Shown: in pieces, positions 24,515 to 35,943 of the stretch
Layout: each line of letters opens with the position of its first letter
Numbering within the stretch: position 1 is the stretch's first letter
Assembly: GCA_000320545.1 (NCBI GenBank)
Contig: ADNK01000157.1
Span: 47,501 to 111,500 of the forward strand
Reading direction: 5' to 3'
Length of the DNA stretch: 64,000 bases
Source: Bigelowiella natans CCMP2755
Lineage: Eukaryota > Cercozoa > Chlorarachniophyceae
Translations under genes and position numbers: made by a program
The notes under the pieces: model-generated
Seen by the model: the letters and a program-made list of their open reading frames with translations, nothing else
What the model was told of the DNA's origin: nothing
Database searches by the model: none

Positions 24515-25359
24515 TGGGTGGGTGTGATAATATGCTGGGCGCGGTGTGCAGCATCAACATGCTCAATCTCCTCCTGATGATGACCTCGAACAGAACTTCG
24601 CCGCCATCCGCGCTCTAGCAATAGAAGGGATTCAGAAAGGCCACATGAATCTTCACGCAAGGTGTCGTTTTGTTGCAGCAGCAGTAGTAGTGGTGGAAGT
24701 AGGAGTATAGCACGGAGTAGCGGTCACGAGCAAGAGATAACGGTGGTTTTGGACGGGAAGGGTGCTGCGGGGATGGGATAACAACACGCCGTCCGTCACA
24801 CACTTGTTATAGTTGTTTGTCAAGCTTTTCGCGAGAGAGCAAACTCTCGGCTTGCAGCTGCGACACATGGTAAGTTTGATACCTCCTTATCCTCCCCCCC
24901 CCCCCCCCCCTCTTCTTCCTCCTCCATTCTCAAGGAACATCTGCTTGAACGCGGGGGTCCCCAACGAGGTGGGTGCACGGACGTCTGGCCGTCGCTGAAT
25001 ATATGAACGCACACGCACAATGATGAGTAGCCCATGCATACGTGAATATCAACTTAATTCCCATAACCGCTGATTGCATCCTCATTTACCATGTTTCTAT
25101 ATGTTTTATCCTTCTTGTCCCCATCCCTTCGAATCATCAACTTCTTCATCGTCATTTTCATCATGCGGATATCATCACCGTTACCATCATCACCACCATC
25201 ATCACCATCATGATCATCATCACCATCATCATCTTCATCATCATCATCGTCATTATCAAATAATCTACTCAGCTCGTGGACGAATGTAGAGAATACATGA
25301 CCCTCAAGAAGAAGTGGGATACCGCCACCGCCGAAGAGTTCTTGAGCAACCACAAGTAG
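20268..25359 (+). CDS. HMGR: Class II HMG-CoA reductase with mitochondrial-type presequence
   Basis: Interconverts HMG-CoA and mevalonate. Exons: 20268-20495, 20588-20653, 20816-20878, 21055 to about 21143, about 21355-21432, 21637-21746, 21917-21953, 22096-22155, 22254-22294, 22506-22557, 22926-22953, 23121-23162, 23344-23391, 23706-23741, 24061-24163, 24372-24427, 24594-24661, 24935-24968, 25273-25359. Nearly all joins keep phase. The N-terminus is basic (MRHLRF, GRRFMSTSFKG), consistent with mitochondrial import. It lacks the membrane domain of eukaryotic class I enzymes. Class II signatures: MIENAIGG (catalytic Glu), RGGGVRD, DAMGANIVNT-like CEAMGANIVNT, LRILSNL, YRAATHNKG (catalytic Lys), DWRAIEA (catalytic Asp), GHMNLHARNI (catalytic His), and the short helical tail ending EEFLSNHK. 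The segment normally holding VPM.EEPSVVAA, between exons 4 and 5, was not found. The cofactor cannot be read from sequence. Introns carry many microsatellites. Confidence 0.88.
23556..23602. repeat. (GT)n(GC)n microsatellite
   Basis: In an HMG-CoA reductase intron. Alternating purine-pyrimidine throughout, so Z-DNA-prone. Confidence 0.9.
24449..24512. repeat. (CT)n(GT)n microsatellite
   Basis: In the HMG-CoA reductase intron after 24427. It may act as a pyrimidine-rich splice context. Confidence 0.9.
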
Positions 25360-26549
25360 AGCAATGCCATGGCATAATAAATGTGCGCGTTGTTTCCAAT
25401 ATATCATAGGAATAACTTAGAAAAATATATCTTAATATGGAAAAGGGCATTAGGCATTACAAGCATGCCACGCGACGGTGTGAATGCTGCAGTGCAACGC
25501 TGCGTTGCGCACTCGCATGCGTGCATGAGCGTATCCTCCAGTGCGCGAAATAACAAATAATAACGTCACTTCTTATAGAGATAGGTAAGAGTGTCACATC
25601 ATACATAGTTCTACTACAGCTGCATGTGCTTGCAGGTGGCTGTCGCTTAGGTCTAAGAACGCTATGCGGCTATATGGGGCGTTTAACACTATGCTACTTA
25701 TCACCGTAGCTAAACGCGGCATCGCATGAAAATATCTCCATCATGTGGCGGCACATGTAAGCACAATAAGAACAGACACAGCATAACACAGTGCGTCTAC
25801 ATATAGCTATATTTACTGAGTTATAAGGTGTCTATGCATGGCAACAATGATAGCATAGAGACACGTATGATAGCTATAAGTTCACTTAACATTGTCAGTA
25901 GGTCTCTTTTCCATATGTAACAATAGATTAGTATATATTACATGTATCAGCATGCAGGCCTGCCACAACTTGTTGACAAAAGGTTGTTCACTTTTGGATG
26001 GTTTCAGGTGCACGTCGCAGCAAAGCCTGCGGTTTACCGGCAAAATTGCAACTTGGCACGCAGTTCAGCTGTGCGATCGATCATCACTCGCTCGAGTCGA
26101 CACGATGATGATCGGAGCTGATTCTTGTTCTGTTTGAAGTTGCACGACTGTTTGCACGACGTTCGCACGCAACGATCTTTTGTGTGATGATTTGCACGGA
26201 CTTTTCAATCGAGCTGTGCACGAGGTGGCACACTGCTGGACTGTGCAATGCACGTCATCTGACCTGGTGCAAGCGACAAACACGTTCGCACCACAAACCA
26301 AATGACGCATTGTGTGCTTGAGCTTTCTAGCTTTGATTCTTGTCATGTGAATGTGTGCACATGATGTGGGTGACGGGTCATGGTGGAGCAAACTCGATGC
26401 ACACACATGACGCTGACGATGGTTCTTCAAAGCATGTTCACGTTTGGTTCAATGACTAGATCACTCGGGACTGTTTCGTCGCGTGCATGATGCTGTCTGT
26501 GCTGTCCTGTAGCTGTCGATGCTGTGAGAGCGGATCGCTCTCTAGCTCT
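25360..26549. other. Intergenic region, no gene seen
   Basis: About 1.2 kb at the 3' ends of two converging genes. It contains CGCATGCGTGCATG-like words at 25.51-25.53 kb and a TGCACG/CGTGCA-rich stretch at 26.14-26.40 kb. Frames here look non-coding. Confidence 0.4.
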
Positions 26550-29500
26550 TCATGCACTGATGCCTGTCAATCCCCGCGACACCTGGAACGCCACGTCTAC
26601 CCTGTGCTTGTTCTTCGTGAGCTCTTGTCTCATCACCTTGAAAATGTTCTCCATGACTCTTTCGTTTGCTTTGTGGTCAGTGGGAGTTGAAGAACCGCCA
26701 CGAGAGCTAGACGGAACAGTGTGTATCACCCACCCACTCGGAGCTGTTCCAAGAGAAGAGAGAGATTTTGGATTGGTAGAGGGCGCAACGCTACCTTCTG
26801 GCTCTCCTTCTCCTCCTTCCCCCCCTCCCATGGATGATGGCGATGAGGCATGAATTCGAACCACTGGGACGAAGGGGTGGCCGGTCACCTGATTCAGCAA
26901 GTACGACCATGTCATTATTATAAATATTATCATTAATTGATTGTTATCGTTGTAATATCGTCGCCATGTAAGACGTGAATAACGCACACAACCGACCGAC
27001 CGACCGTATGCGGTGCCAGAGAAACGGCCATAATACATCCTGTTGCGGCAAGACCCGTGAGTGTCTCCGTCCAATCCTCGGTGGGTGAGGACATCACGTA
27101 CAGCCCAGGGCCGGCATCTGTAACGGAAGGAAAAAGATGGAGAGCAGGAGGGGGGTAGAGAGACGAGAAGAAGGAGAAACCGATAAGAGACAGGGAAAGT
27201 GGTTCATGACTGCTCAACTAATTACTCGCACGCAGCATGCATGAAACATGCCGTTCACATGTACAAAGATGACGCTGATGATGTTAGGAGGGAGAGGAAG
27301 AGGGAAAAGTCGTCAGTGCGTACCAGTAGAGCTCAGCTTCTGCGCAAAGGAGAGGTTAGGCTTGAGCACTGTACTCCTCGATAGATCGCCATTGCCATCT
27401 GCACGTTGTTGTTGTTGATGTTGTCGTTGTTGTTGTTGCCCTCCAAATAGCCCCTCCACGAACGATGACTGAGAAGTAGTAGCAGCAGTAGCAGAGAAGA
27501 GGGGTGTGGTGAGGAAAACAGCAATTTATCATCGCTGGGGGAATGTCGACACGAATACTTACGTCTCGTAGAAGAAGAGCAGTCTCAGGAACGACCACAC
27601 GGCAACCACTACCAGCAATACACAAATGATGAGAAGGATGATGATAGCGATGATAAAACTAATAATCAGCGTCGTGTATTAGCTGCAGGATCCCCATCAC
27701 CATCAACATCAGCTTCATCATCATTATTATTAGCATTATTCATCGCCGTAGACACGGTCGACTTCATAGCTGGCCATGTAATCGTCGCACCTTTCCACTA
27801 AACTCCTCGCTACGTGCGCCATCAAGGCGCCATCATCCTTTTTGTCATCGTCCTAGTAGTACAAGTCGATTGATTACGAATTTATATGATAATTTTAATT
27901 TGGTGTGGGGAGGGGGGGTGTATCAGATAGGCGGGCCACTCACACAGACAAATCAATACCTTTTCATCTTGACTCGTTATTATCAATGGCTTTGTGCTTT
28001 TGCTTCTCTTCCTCCCGCCTCCACGAGACCCGACGAGTCTGAGTGAAGCAGATAGCAATGCGATGCACGGCGACGGGGGAGGAGTAGCAGCGTTGCCTTT
28101 CTCATCATCGTCATTCTCATCGTCATCATCGTCGGTGTTGATAGAAGACGAGACAGATGAGAAGAACTCTCTGACCTTCCGTTTGACCTACAAGAGAAGG
28201 TGGGGGGGAGGGGAGCAGGATACAGTAGGACGACGAACCTTTTGATCAGAGGATGTATCACTATCATCAAACACATACACACATGCATGCATGCATTATC
28301 ATCGTTCTCGCTATTCTCATCGAAATCTTCGCATCTCTCCCATCGCCGCTGCAATGAATGATCTCGGAGGAGGAATACCTTCTCAATACCGCCGTCGCGC
28401 TGAATCGAAGCGAAGCCCATTCGTCGTGATTCCCAGACGATGCTGCTACTGGCGCCATTGCTGTCATCGTCCGCACTTAGCTTCTTCTTCTTCTCCTCGT
28501 CTTCTTCGTTGTTGTTGAGGATCTTGTTCTTGACGTATCCGTTGTGCGTCTTTTCACATCCATGCTCCAGGAACAAACACGCTCTGACATAGTAATAAAA
28601 TATATATATGGTGGCGATGGCAGCAGCAGAGAGGGCGTGCTTCTTCTTCTTCTTCCTTCATCTTCCTTTTCTTCTTCTCCTTCTTCTTCTCCTTCTTCTC
28701 TCCTATTTTTTTTTTTCCTTCAACTTGAGATCGAACACTCAATCAACAAGATTCCCCCCCTCCCCCGATTTACAAACAATGAATGTCCATGAATTCGCAC
28801 CTGACAGCTGGGTGGGTGACATGGCCAAGGACGATGCGTCGATATATCTCTTCTTCACCGTAGGCGTACCCCATCCCACATCCTGATGACGATATGTGAG
28901 GATACACGTTAGGAGGAGGAGGAGAAAGATTAAGAAGAAAGTGAAGAGAACAGAGGACCGCAAGAAGAAGAACAAGAGAGGATCTGCTGCTGCAATTCGC
29001 TACAATTTATGTATCTATCATTTGTGTTCAGCTACAGAGAGTGGAAGATCAAGCAGCATAATGCCAACTTTTAATATACTCATTATTAAAAAACATCAAA
29101 TTATAAACAGCGCTAGAAGGTACAAATTCGATTTCCATAATCATCAGGGTCATGTTAGTTACCTTTCACCTCAAATCACACACACAAACATACACACACA
29201 CGCACACACACACACACCAGTATGTATCAGATATTCATCCTATATATGGCCGTGACCTTCCGTATGTGTCAGAGCCACAAATCGGTCTATTACCACCCCT
29301 TTGCTCTTCTTCTTTGTTGATTTCTTTTCCGCCTCTACTTCGGCATTCAGGTGCTCTGCGATAAGCCCTGCACAGAAAAGACGTTTGTGGGTCGTGTGCT
29401 TAACATGATGCACTTGCTGACGAGAAGTTTTCGATACATATTTACTTAATTTTGATCATTCTTATAATTATTCATTTGACTATTATTGCTATTATTATCA

Positions 29501-29987
29501 TCATAAATTGTTATTAGTAGTTCTCCTGACTTGCTATTTGTCCAGAGCAGAGGCTCGTCGGCATAATCAGGCCGATCTTCTCAAGAGAAAGAAGGGGGAC
29601 GGGGCTAGAAGCAGCAGCTGAACCCGAATGCCTTCCTTCCTCCTTCTCCTCCATGATATCCTTGCTACCACCGCTCTGACTTCGTTTGGTGCTTGTTGTA
29701 GTAATAGTTATTGGGCTAACGGCGCGCTCCCTGAGCACCTCCTTCACGGCAAGGGAGAGGTTTGGGTGAGCACCTGAAGATGGATTTGATAATGATGATG
29801 ATGATGATGATGATGATGATGGTATCGCTGATGACGACTCCAAAGAAAAATGTACGAAGCGGAATGAAGGTGGCAGCAATGTGGCATTTGTTCTCCGCTC
29901 GACTGTCCGCACTGTGTTCTCTTCATTGACAAATTCGAAGATCGAGCCTACTCTCCCTACACTATCACTTCCTCCCCCCCCCCGCAC
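26550..29987 (-). CDS. UxaA-family sugar-acid dehydratase, copy 2 (altronate/galactarate dehydratase-like)
   Basis: Family members dehydrate sugar acids such as altronate or galactarate. Confident exons: the first to 29531 (IGLIMPTSLCSGQIA), 29257-29367 (RLIAEHLNAE, DRFVALTHTEG), 28801-28882 (CGMGYAYGEEEIYRR, HVTHPAVR), 28379-28583 (FLEHGCEKTHN, MGFASIQRDGGIEK), one from 28187 (VKRKVREFFSS, with a long acidic insert), about 27560-27625 (AGSGCRVVVPETALL), one near 27330-27360 (LSFAQKLSS), 27005-27117 (GLYVMSSPTEDWTETLTGL) and about 26550-26900 (VTGHPFVPVVRI to VAFQVSRGLTGISA). All motifs are in family order. The frame used as the 5' exon opens at ATG 29987, which would overlap the stop of the upstream homologue at 29965 by 23 bp, so the true start or the upstream 3' end is not settled. 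No targeting signal is evident. Confidence 0.8.
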
Positions 29988-31884
29988 GACGACGACGACG
30001 ATAATGATAGTGATGGTGATGATGAGGATGACTGATTAGTTGTCGTCTACCTGATTGTGCCCAGTTTCGCCATATCGACACCTGCGAGTGGAACGCTAAC
30101 TCCCCCTTTGTTGCACCCCCAGAGGCCACCCGGACGATGTCGTCAAAGAGCTCTTTGCCGAGGTCGGAGAGCTTATGGCCTTCCTGATACCGGCCCGCGT
30201 TGAAGTCCATGTCGGAAGACAGCAGCGCGTAGCGCCTACTGGTCGTGAGGATCTTGATGGTCGGGACGAACGGGAAATTGGTGATTGAGCCATTGCCGGT
30301 TACGAACAAGATCAGATTGCATCCCGAGGCAACCTGGCCAGCGATTGACTCCAAATCATTGCCCGGAGAGTCCATGAAGTAGTACCCCCTCTCTGCCATC
30401 GCTCGGTAGGAGGCATATTCGATTACACCGTCGAGCCTCACATCAGCGTGCTTCTTCTTCGCCGCACCGAGCGACTTCAACGCGATGTTATACAGCCCCC
30501 TGAGATTGTTGCCGCCGGATGGGTTGGCCTCGGCCGTTTGTCCGTGCCAGGACATGCGCTCCTTGAACCGCTCCACACACGCTTGAAAATTACGCGCCGT
30601 CTCCATACTCTTCACCCTGCGGAGAATGTAGGATTCGGCCCCAATCAGCTCGTCCGTCTCGGCCAGCAAGGCCCTTCCTCCATTCTCGATGATGTACTTC
30701 GATGCCCACCCTGCTATCGGATTGCCAGAAACCCCTGAGAAGGCGTCGCTTCCTCCGCACTGAAGAGCCACAGTCAGGCCAGAAAGCGGACATTTCTCAC
30801 GAGCGCACCCAGAAAGCTCTTTCTGCCAGCTTTCCAATATGCCGATGCACGTTTTGAAAGATTTCCGGTACGATTCACCTTCGCTTGACAAGGAGCCATT
30901 GTTGGCGTCGTCGTTATCCATCAGGCTGTGAAACTGGATGTCTTCACCAGGAAGGAGGGGCATTTTGTGGACCTCTTTGCCTTCTCGAACAATATCCTCA
31001 CCCCTCAATGTGTCCATCTTGCCTTTGTCGATGATCAGGCACTTCGCCACATTCTGGTGACAGCAGAACGCAGCAAGCGTTCGAACCAAGATATCGTGGT
31101 TATTTCGTCCTGCGCTCTCGGTGTGCGCCACAGCTACAACCATCGGATGGTCCATGGTATCACTACCTTGTGCGCCAATCTTAGAGCGATCCTCCTCCCA
31201 AAAATGGCCTTGGAGCGCGTTCACAAAGGGCGAGGACAGAGCAGTTGCTGCCATAACCACTATATAATTCCTTGTTCCGTACAGCCCTTTGCGTCCTCCC
31301 TTCCGAGGATACCCCATAAAGAACCCACCTCCCCCATTATTCTTGTCTACCAAAGCCACTTGCTCCGTTATTTTCGCATCCTTCAGCTCGTAACTCGCCA
31401 CAACGTCCTCGAAATTGGGGGTCTTAGGGATATCTGTTATGCCCCAGTTCGTGAGCGACACGAGCATCCTCTTGTTGCAGAGGTACTCCCCCGCTTGGAC
31501 GCCATCTTTCGCGGTAATCTTACCAAATGGCAAACCCCAGGACAGAATTTCGGTTCCAAATGGGAGCCATTTTACAGCAAATCGGTGTCCGACTAAGATT
31601 TTGGTCTTGATGACAATGCGTCTCAGAGATTGCGGTTCCGCGCCTTCTCCTTCGCCGCCTCCTCCCTTCCTTAAAAGCACTGTCCCTTGCCGAATTTCTG
31701 ACGTCGCAATGGCGCAGTTGTCTCCCTGTTCAGGGAACATCGCCACTCTGTCGAATCCGAGCTCTGGGTCACCACCACCACCACCACCGCCACCTTCCTC
31801 ATCACCGTCACCCCGCATAACCTTCTCTTCGTCGTCATACGCGATGGCAACCCTCTCCCGCCTTCGGTGGTGTTGCTGCTGCAT
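29965..31884 (-). CDS. UxaA-family sugar-acid dehydratase, copy 1, intronless core
   Basis: A long single frame. The open frame extends upstream to 32712, but that part is low-complexity (an Arg-Glu repeat from CT/GA dinucleotides), so I start at ATG 31884 (MQQQHHRRRERVAIAYD); ATG 31740 (MFPEQGDNCAIATSEI) is an alternative. The N-terminal third looks like the SAF domain of UxaA proteins (IRQGTVLL, GHRFAVKWLPFGTEILSWG). It is followed by YGTRNYIVVMA, VAHTESAGRNNHD, LQCGGSDAFSGVSGNPIAG, YYFMDSPGNDLESIAG, VTGNGSITNFPFVPTIKI and LGKELFDDIVRVASGG. This is the expected order for altronate/galactarate dehydratases. After SIWRNWAQSG the frame turns into a His/Tyr/Arg run from a (CAT)n repeat up to 29965, so the real end may be spliced (possible donor GTAGAC near 30031). 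Substrate is not assignable. Confidence 0.82.
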   Translation of the reverse strand: MQQQHHRRRERVAIAYDDEEKVMRGDGDEEGGGGGGGGDPELGFDRVAMFPEQGDNCAIATSEIRQGTVLLRKGGGGEGEGAEPQSLRRIVIKTKILVGHRFAVKWLPFGTEILSWGLPFGKITAKDGVQAGEYLCNKRMLVSLTNWGITDIPKTPNFEDVVASYELKDAKITEQVALVDKNNGGGGFFMGYPRKGGRKGLYGTRNYIVVMAATALSSPFVNALQGHFWEEDRSKIGAQGSDTMDHPMVVAVAHTESAGRNNHDILVRTLAAFCCHQNVAKCLIIDKGKMDTLRGEDIVREGKEVHKMPLLPGEDIQFHSLMDNDDANNGSLSSEGESYRKSFKTCIGILESWQKELSGCAREKCPLSGLTVALQCGGSDAFSGVSGNPIAGWASKYIIENGGRALLAETDELIGAESYILRRVKSMETARNFQACVERFKERMSWHGQTAEANPSGGNNLRGLYNIALKSLGAAKKKHADVRLDGVIEYASYRAMAERGYYFMDSPGNDLESIAGQVASGCNLILFVTGNGSITNFPFVPTIKILTTSRRYALLSSDMDFNAGRYQEGHKLSDLGKELFDDIVRVASGGATKGELAFHSQVSIWRNWAQSGRRQLISHPHHHHHYHYRRRRRAGGGRK

Positions 31885-31892
31885 CGTCGTTG

Positions 31893-31896
<4 letters not shown>

Positions 31897-31944
<48 letters not shown>
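31897..31944. repeat. (CT)n microsatellite
   Basis: About 24 CT units just upstream of the preferred start of the UxaA copy 1 gene. It creates the artificial Arg-Glu repeat in the extended frame. Confidence 0.9.
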
Positions 31945-31948
<4 letters not shown>

Positions 31949-32663
31949 CGTCCTGGTGTCCTGCCGGATAGAAAGATTTCAGCTGTGTTGCACGGAACGA
32001 GCACTGTTTCTCGAAATAGGCCTGGTTCTATCCCTGCGACAATGACAAATGAATGCGAATATGCGAAATGGAACGGCGTTTCATGGCTCAGGAACCACGG
32101 ACAAGAACGACGACAGAGATAAGGAGGTGCACCAAAAGCGATAACCACGAAGTAAGTACACGTAGTGGCACTGAAGGCAAAGGAACATAAAAAAGGAAGA
32201 GGAGGAGGAAGAGAAGGAGGAGGAGGAAGAACACAAGTGATTGGAGTGAATGGCAGACACACACGTGTCCTGCTCCTTTTCCCGCTCCGTCCTCCTTGTC
32301 CTTTTCGTCTTCTTCCTTCCCTATGACCTGACTCCTCTTGTTCGTCGTGACGGCTACGGTTTCCTCCAAAATAGTAGTGGTAGCAGCAGCAGTAGTAGTG
32401 GCATCGAGGATGGGAACTTCCTCCGCCGCACCCGCAACAACCACCCGTTGAAACCGGGTTCTGCACTTGTACATGGACGGGGTAGAAATGCTGCAGCTCT
32501 GCCATTGGCCCCGAGGTGTAATCACGAAAACGTAGTATTTTTGGTGCTATTTGGGGGTGTTTATGATAATAGTAATATGTAGTAAGGGTGCTGCTAATTG
32601 CTGCTACTGTTGAGCATGCTGCTGCTGGCTCTGTAGGGCTCACAAACCTGTTTTGATCGATAT
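31945..32663. other. Intergenic region with GGA/CAG-type simple repeats
   Basis: About 0.7 kb between a minus-strand and a plus-strand gene, so probably a divergent promoter. It contains AGGAGG-rich text near 32.20 kb and AGTAGTAGTGG-like text near 32.38 kb. No reliable coding signal. Confidence 0.35.
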
Positions 32664-33489
32664 TTGGTCTCCATTCAAAGGCGCTCGCTGCTGCTGCCTC
32701 GGAGCAGCCCAAGAGCGAGTGGCGCTAGATTGCGCGGAGGGGGTTACGATGACATGCCCGACACCATGGTATCAATATTAGTTTTTCACAAGAGTTCTGC
32801 CTGTCAACGACAGCTTGATATCGAGCGTTACATTTATAATCTCTCGGGGGTCCGATTAATAATTCAGGGATTATTCACGCTGCACGATGTTGGCGCGTAC
32901 GCTTGGAAGGAGGACTGGCAACTGGTATGCAGTATGATCAGCTGTTTGTAGCTCTCGTTCCTGTCTTTGATGTTGTTCGTACCCTTTTCACTGATCTTTA
33001 ACAATCCCTTCATAGTGGGCACTGCCCCTTTCTCATATTTCATTCGGGTGATTGTTAGGAAGACGACCAAGCGTACATGGAGGTTTACATACTAGTCGAT
33101 GACGACTTAAACCTGAGGGACTGCCAGGTGATAATCGTACCTCATTATCAAAGAAGGGATTCTAATCTACTCCATTTAAACGACGTTTTAATGAAGATGA
33201 TAGTCGCAACTGTCGTGGAGAAATCAGCGTCCGCCACCATATGCGGTCTTTTGCTCGAGTTATCATCACTGAGAGAGAGCCTGTAATGCTATTTGTGCGC
33301 CTTGAAATGATCAGATTAAGTACGAACCGTTTCAGCTTAGTGTGACGATCCGGGGGGAGCAAGTCCTAAGTAATAATACTGCCAAGATGGTGGTGGTGGT
33401 CGTTGTGCTGCTGATAATTGTGATAATGATGATGATGATGCGACGACAGATGATGTGGTTTAATAACGCATGCTTTTGAGATATGTCGG

Positions 33490-33531
<42 letters not shown>

Positions 33532-33783
33532 TGTGTGTGTAGATGGGACTCTACGACATCGGATACGTCCAGACCTCTGTTGCCACGAAATCGATATTCT
33601 TTATGGGGTATTCATACTCACTCACTGTTTTACCTTTTGTCTACGAGTGAGTCATCTTCTGATGATAGCTATCGTTTGCATATGTGCGTCGCTGATGCAT
33701 TCATTAGAACCGTGTCCGGAATGAGAAGTATCTCAACAAGAGATGCCTCTTCATTCAATTGGCAAAGTTTGAGTGGAAGGTGA
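32664..33783 (+). CDS. Unrecognised multi-exon gene
   Basis: Several plus-strand stretches look coding and have good splice sites: about 32874-32932 (GLFTLHDVGAYAWKEDWQL), 33060-33127 (EDDQAYMEVYILVDDDLNL), 33317-33390 (IKYEPFQLSVTIRGEQVLS), and 33541-33610 (MGLYDIGYVQTSVATKSIF). A (GT)n repeat at 33.50-33.54 kb sits in the preceding intron. The EVYILVDDDLNL segment is faintly like the cytoplasmic domain of cation-diffusion transporters, but the other segments do not support that. Start, end and frame connections are unresolved, so treat the coordinates as an envelope. Confidence 0.35.
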
Positions 33784-35399
33784 TCATGGCATTTCGGGAA
33801 TAAGAGAAGCTAAAATGAACTAATAATAATAATAAGATGATGATGATGGTGATGATGATGATGATGATAGTGACAGTGAAGAGTTTGACGAATTGATGTG
33901 GATCTCACCAGATTTGGAAAACACTTCTTGAGGACGAAGCTACGACGCAGGTGGATAACACAGATGATCTGCAATGATGTCGTCATGCGTTGCATTGCCA
34001 TAAGCTATCTGTCGTCAAAAGCATGTTAGTAGTAGTTGTAGTAGTAATAATGGTAGTAGTGATAGTAGTAGTAGAATAGTACTAGAATTAGTAGTACAAG
34101 TAGATTTGTTGACCAAAACGTGTCTTTCCGGTACAAAAAACGCACACGCACACGCACACTGCCTCTGCCTCTTTATGAACACGCCAATACGATAATTCCT
34201 TTAGACATACGACCAGGCCCACAACATTACGAGTGAATATGAGTAGCTGCACGAGCGTGTGCGTGTGTGTGTGGGTGTCTTCAAAGCAGCACTGGGTCGC
34301 CAGTCACTTGATAATACAAGGCGAGAAGATATTATCACCCAGCACACAATTAGCTAGGTCACATGATGGATTGTAGCGTACGCACCTAGCATCAAGATAC
34401 TCGCAAGCAAAAGAAGGCACCATCATGCAAAGATCCAGCATGCCCTGTTTCATGTGCGATGTATTGTCAACATACGCGTCGTGCGTAGCGTGCTGCATGC
34501 ATGCGCTATATCCAGATGTCAGATGTTCTTGCCTCTCCTTCCTAGCTCCCCATACACTCATCATATACTAATCAACACGGCAACAACTATGTCACCCTTG
34601 TCTGCTAGCTAGCTAGTTGTGTCTACATATATGACGAAACTAAGCCTAGCGCGTATATGCTGCAAACATTCATCGTTTAGTAAAAAAGTAATGGGATGAT
34701 GAACGCCTGGAAGCCTCTCAGGTATATAGCACATTGTCCGTTTCAAAGCCGCATAGATGAACGAGGCGCCACTACTGCAACAGCAATGTGCACACTGTGA
34801 TGTCCAAACTTGCGTCTCACTATAGCTGATCGAAGATTAACAAGCTAGCAAGCTACGCTACATCGCATCGCGACATTTCAACCATGGCGGCGGTAAACGA
34901 GTATCACACGTTAAGGATACTGTATCTAGTTGGATGCATATTCATTGATACGGCGGTATGTACATGAACATATCACGCTAGAAACAATAGCTACGACTAT
35001 GATGGCTGTGCGTGTTGTGTGGTCCATACATATATACAAAGCACAGCGATGGCGCGCGCTGTATCGTAATTGTATTGCTCGACCGACCACACACACATAC
35101 GTAGACAGGTTTTCCTCTGCATGTCTATGGATCAAACAGTGGAGCCTGATGTACTAGATGCGATCGATACATTTACGAATCTGAAGATTCCTTGCTGCGA
35201 ATCAAATGTCTCATTGATGTTCATGTTATTCTGAAATTTAAGCGTTTATGAGCTCCCACAATGCAACAATGTAATGTGACGCGAGAGGTGGTCATCATAT
35301 ACTGGATATATTGTGGGTTTTTTCTGGACCAAGCTGCTGCATGAAAAAAAGACCACATGCTTTGCTGCTTGCACCTATTTTCTGCCATCATCATCTTCA
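33784..35399. other. Intergenic region, no gene seen
   Basis: About 1.6 kb. Starts with (AAT)n and (GAT)n runs near 33.82-33.87 kb and (GTA)n near 34.03-34.08 kb. From 34.2 kb on it has the TGCATGC/CTAGCTAG-rich texture shared with other spacers. Frames here do not resemble proteins. Confidence 0.4.
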
Positions 35400-35909
35400 T
35401 TCAATCGATCCACAAGTTCCCTCTTCCTCCCGGAGGCTGGGAGCCCTCTCTCCTTCAATAGGTCCTTCAACTGCGAAAGTAACAGATGCACGAACGAACA
35501 ACGTCATCAGAGGATCAAAACGGCAAGAGACACGGGCTTTTCTTCTCCGGGGAAGGGTGATCAAAGACTTGTTAGTGATTAGTTTATTGTTATTATTCCT
35601 ACGGACTTTGACTACAGTCATTTTCTCGTAGGACGCACTCTGCCCTGGGCCCGCCGGACTCTGCTGCTGCTGACTCTGCGGTGGGTTGTCGTTCCTTGAT
35701 GATGTGCTCCTCCCATCCGGCCTCTTCTTCGACTGCTGAAACGCCGCACCACCCATTTTGGATTTATTTGCACGGCGAGCTTCTCTCGATGTTCGCCATC
35801 TATTGGCCTGTCCTTGACCGCTACTGACTTCGCCGCCACCACCACCACCCGAAGCAGCTGTTCCACCGGCGCGGAAGCCCGATCCTCCCCTATAGATACA
35901 TGTTATATC

Positions 35910-35943
<34 letters not shown>

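Noticed and set aside
24548-24593. HQHAQSPPDDDLEQ insertion in HMG-CoA reductase
   Set aside because: Using the acceptor at 24593 joins VGLAQ directly to NFAAIRAL as in all family members. The earlier acceptor is unlikely.
24813-24870. Possible exon KLFAREQTLGLQLRHM in the HMG-CoA reductase region
   Set aside because: LHAR joins directly to NICLNAGVPNE in phase, as in homologues, so there is no room for it.
27540-27640. A transmembrane segment (LLIICVLLVVVAVWSFL)
   Set aside because: It appears only in one frame. The frame consistent with UxaA proteins reads AGSGCRVVVPETALL.
30096-30293. Ser/Arg-rich frame on the minus strand within UxaA copy 1
   Set aside because: Shadow of the dehydratase in another frame.
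31885-32712. N-terminal extension of UxaA copy 1
   Set aside because: Low-complexity sequence with an Arg-Glu run coded by a CT repeat. It does not resemble protein and the family start lies downstream.
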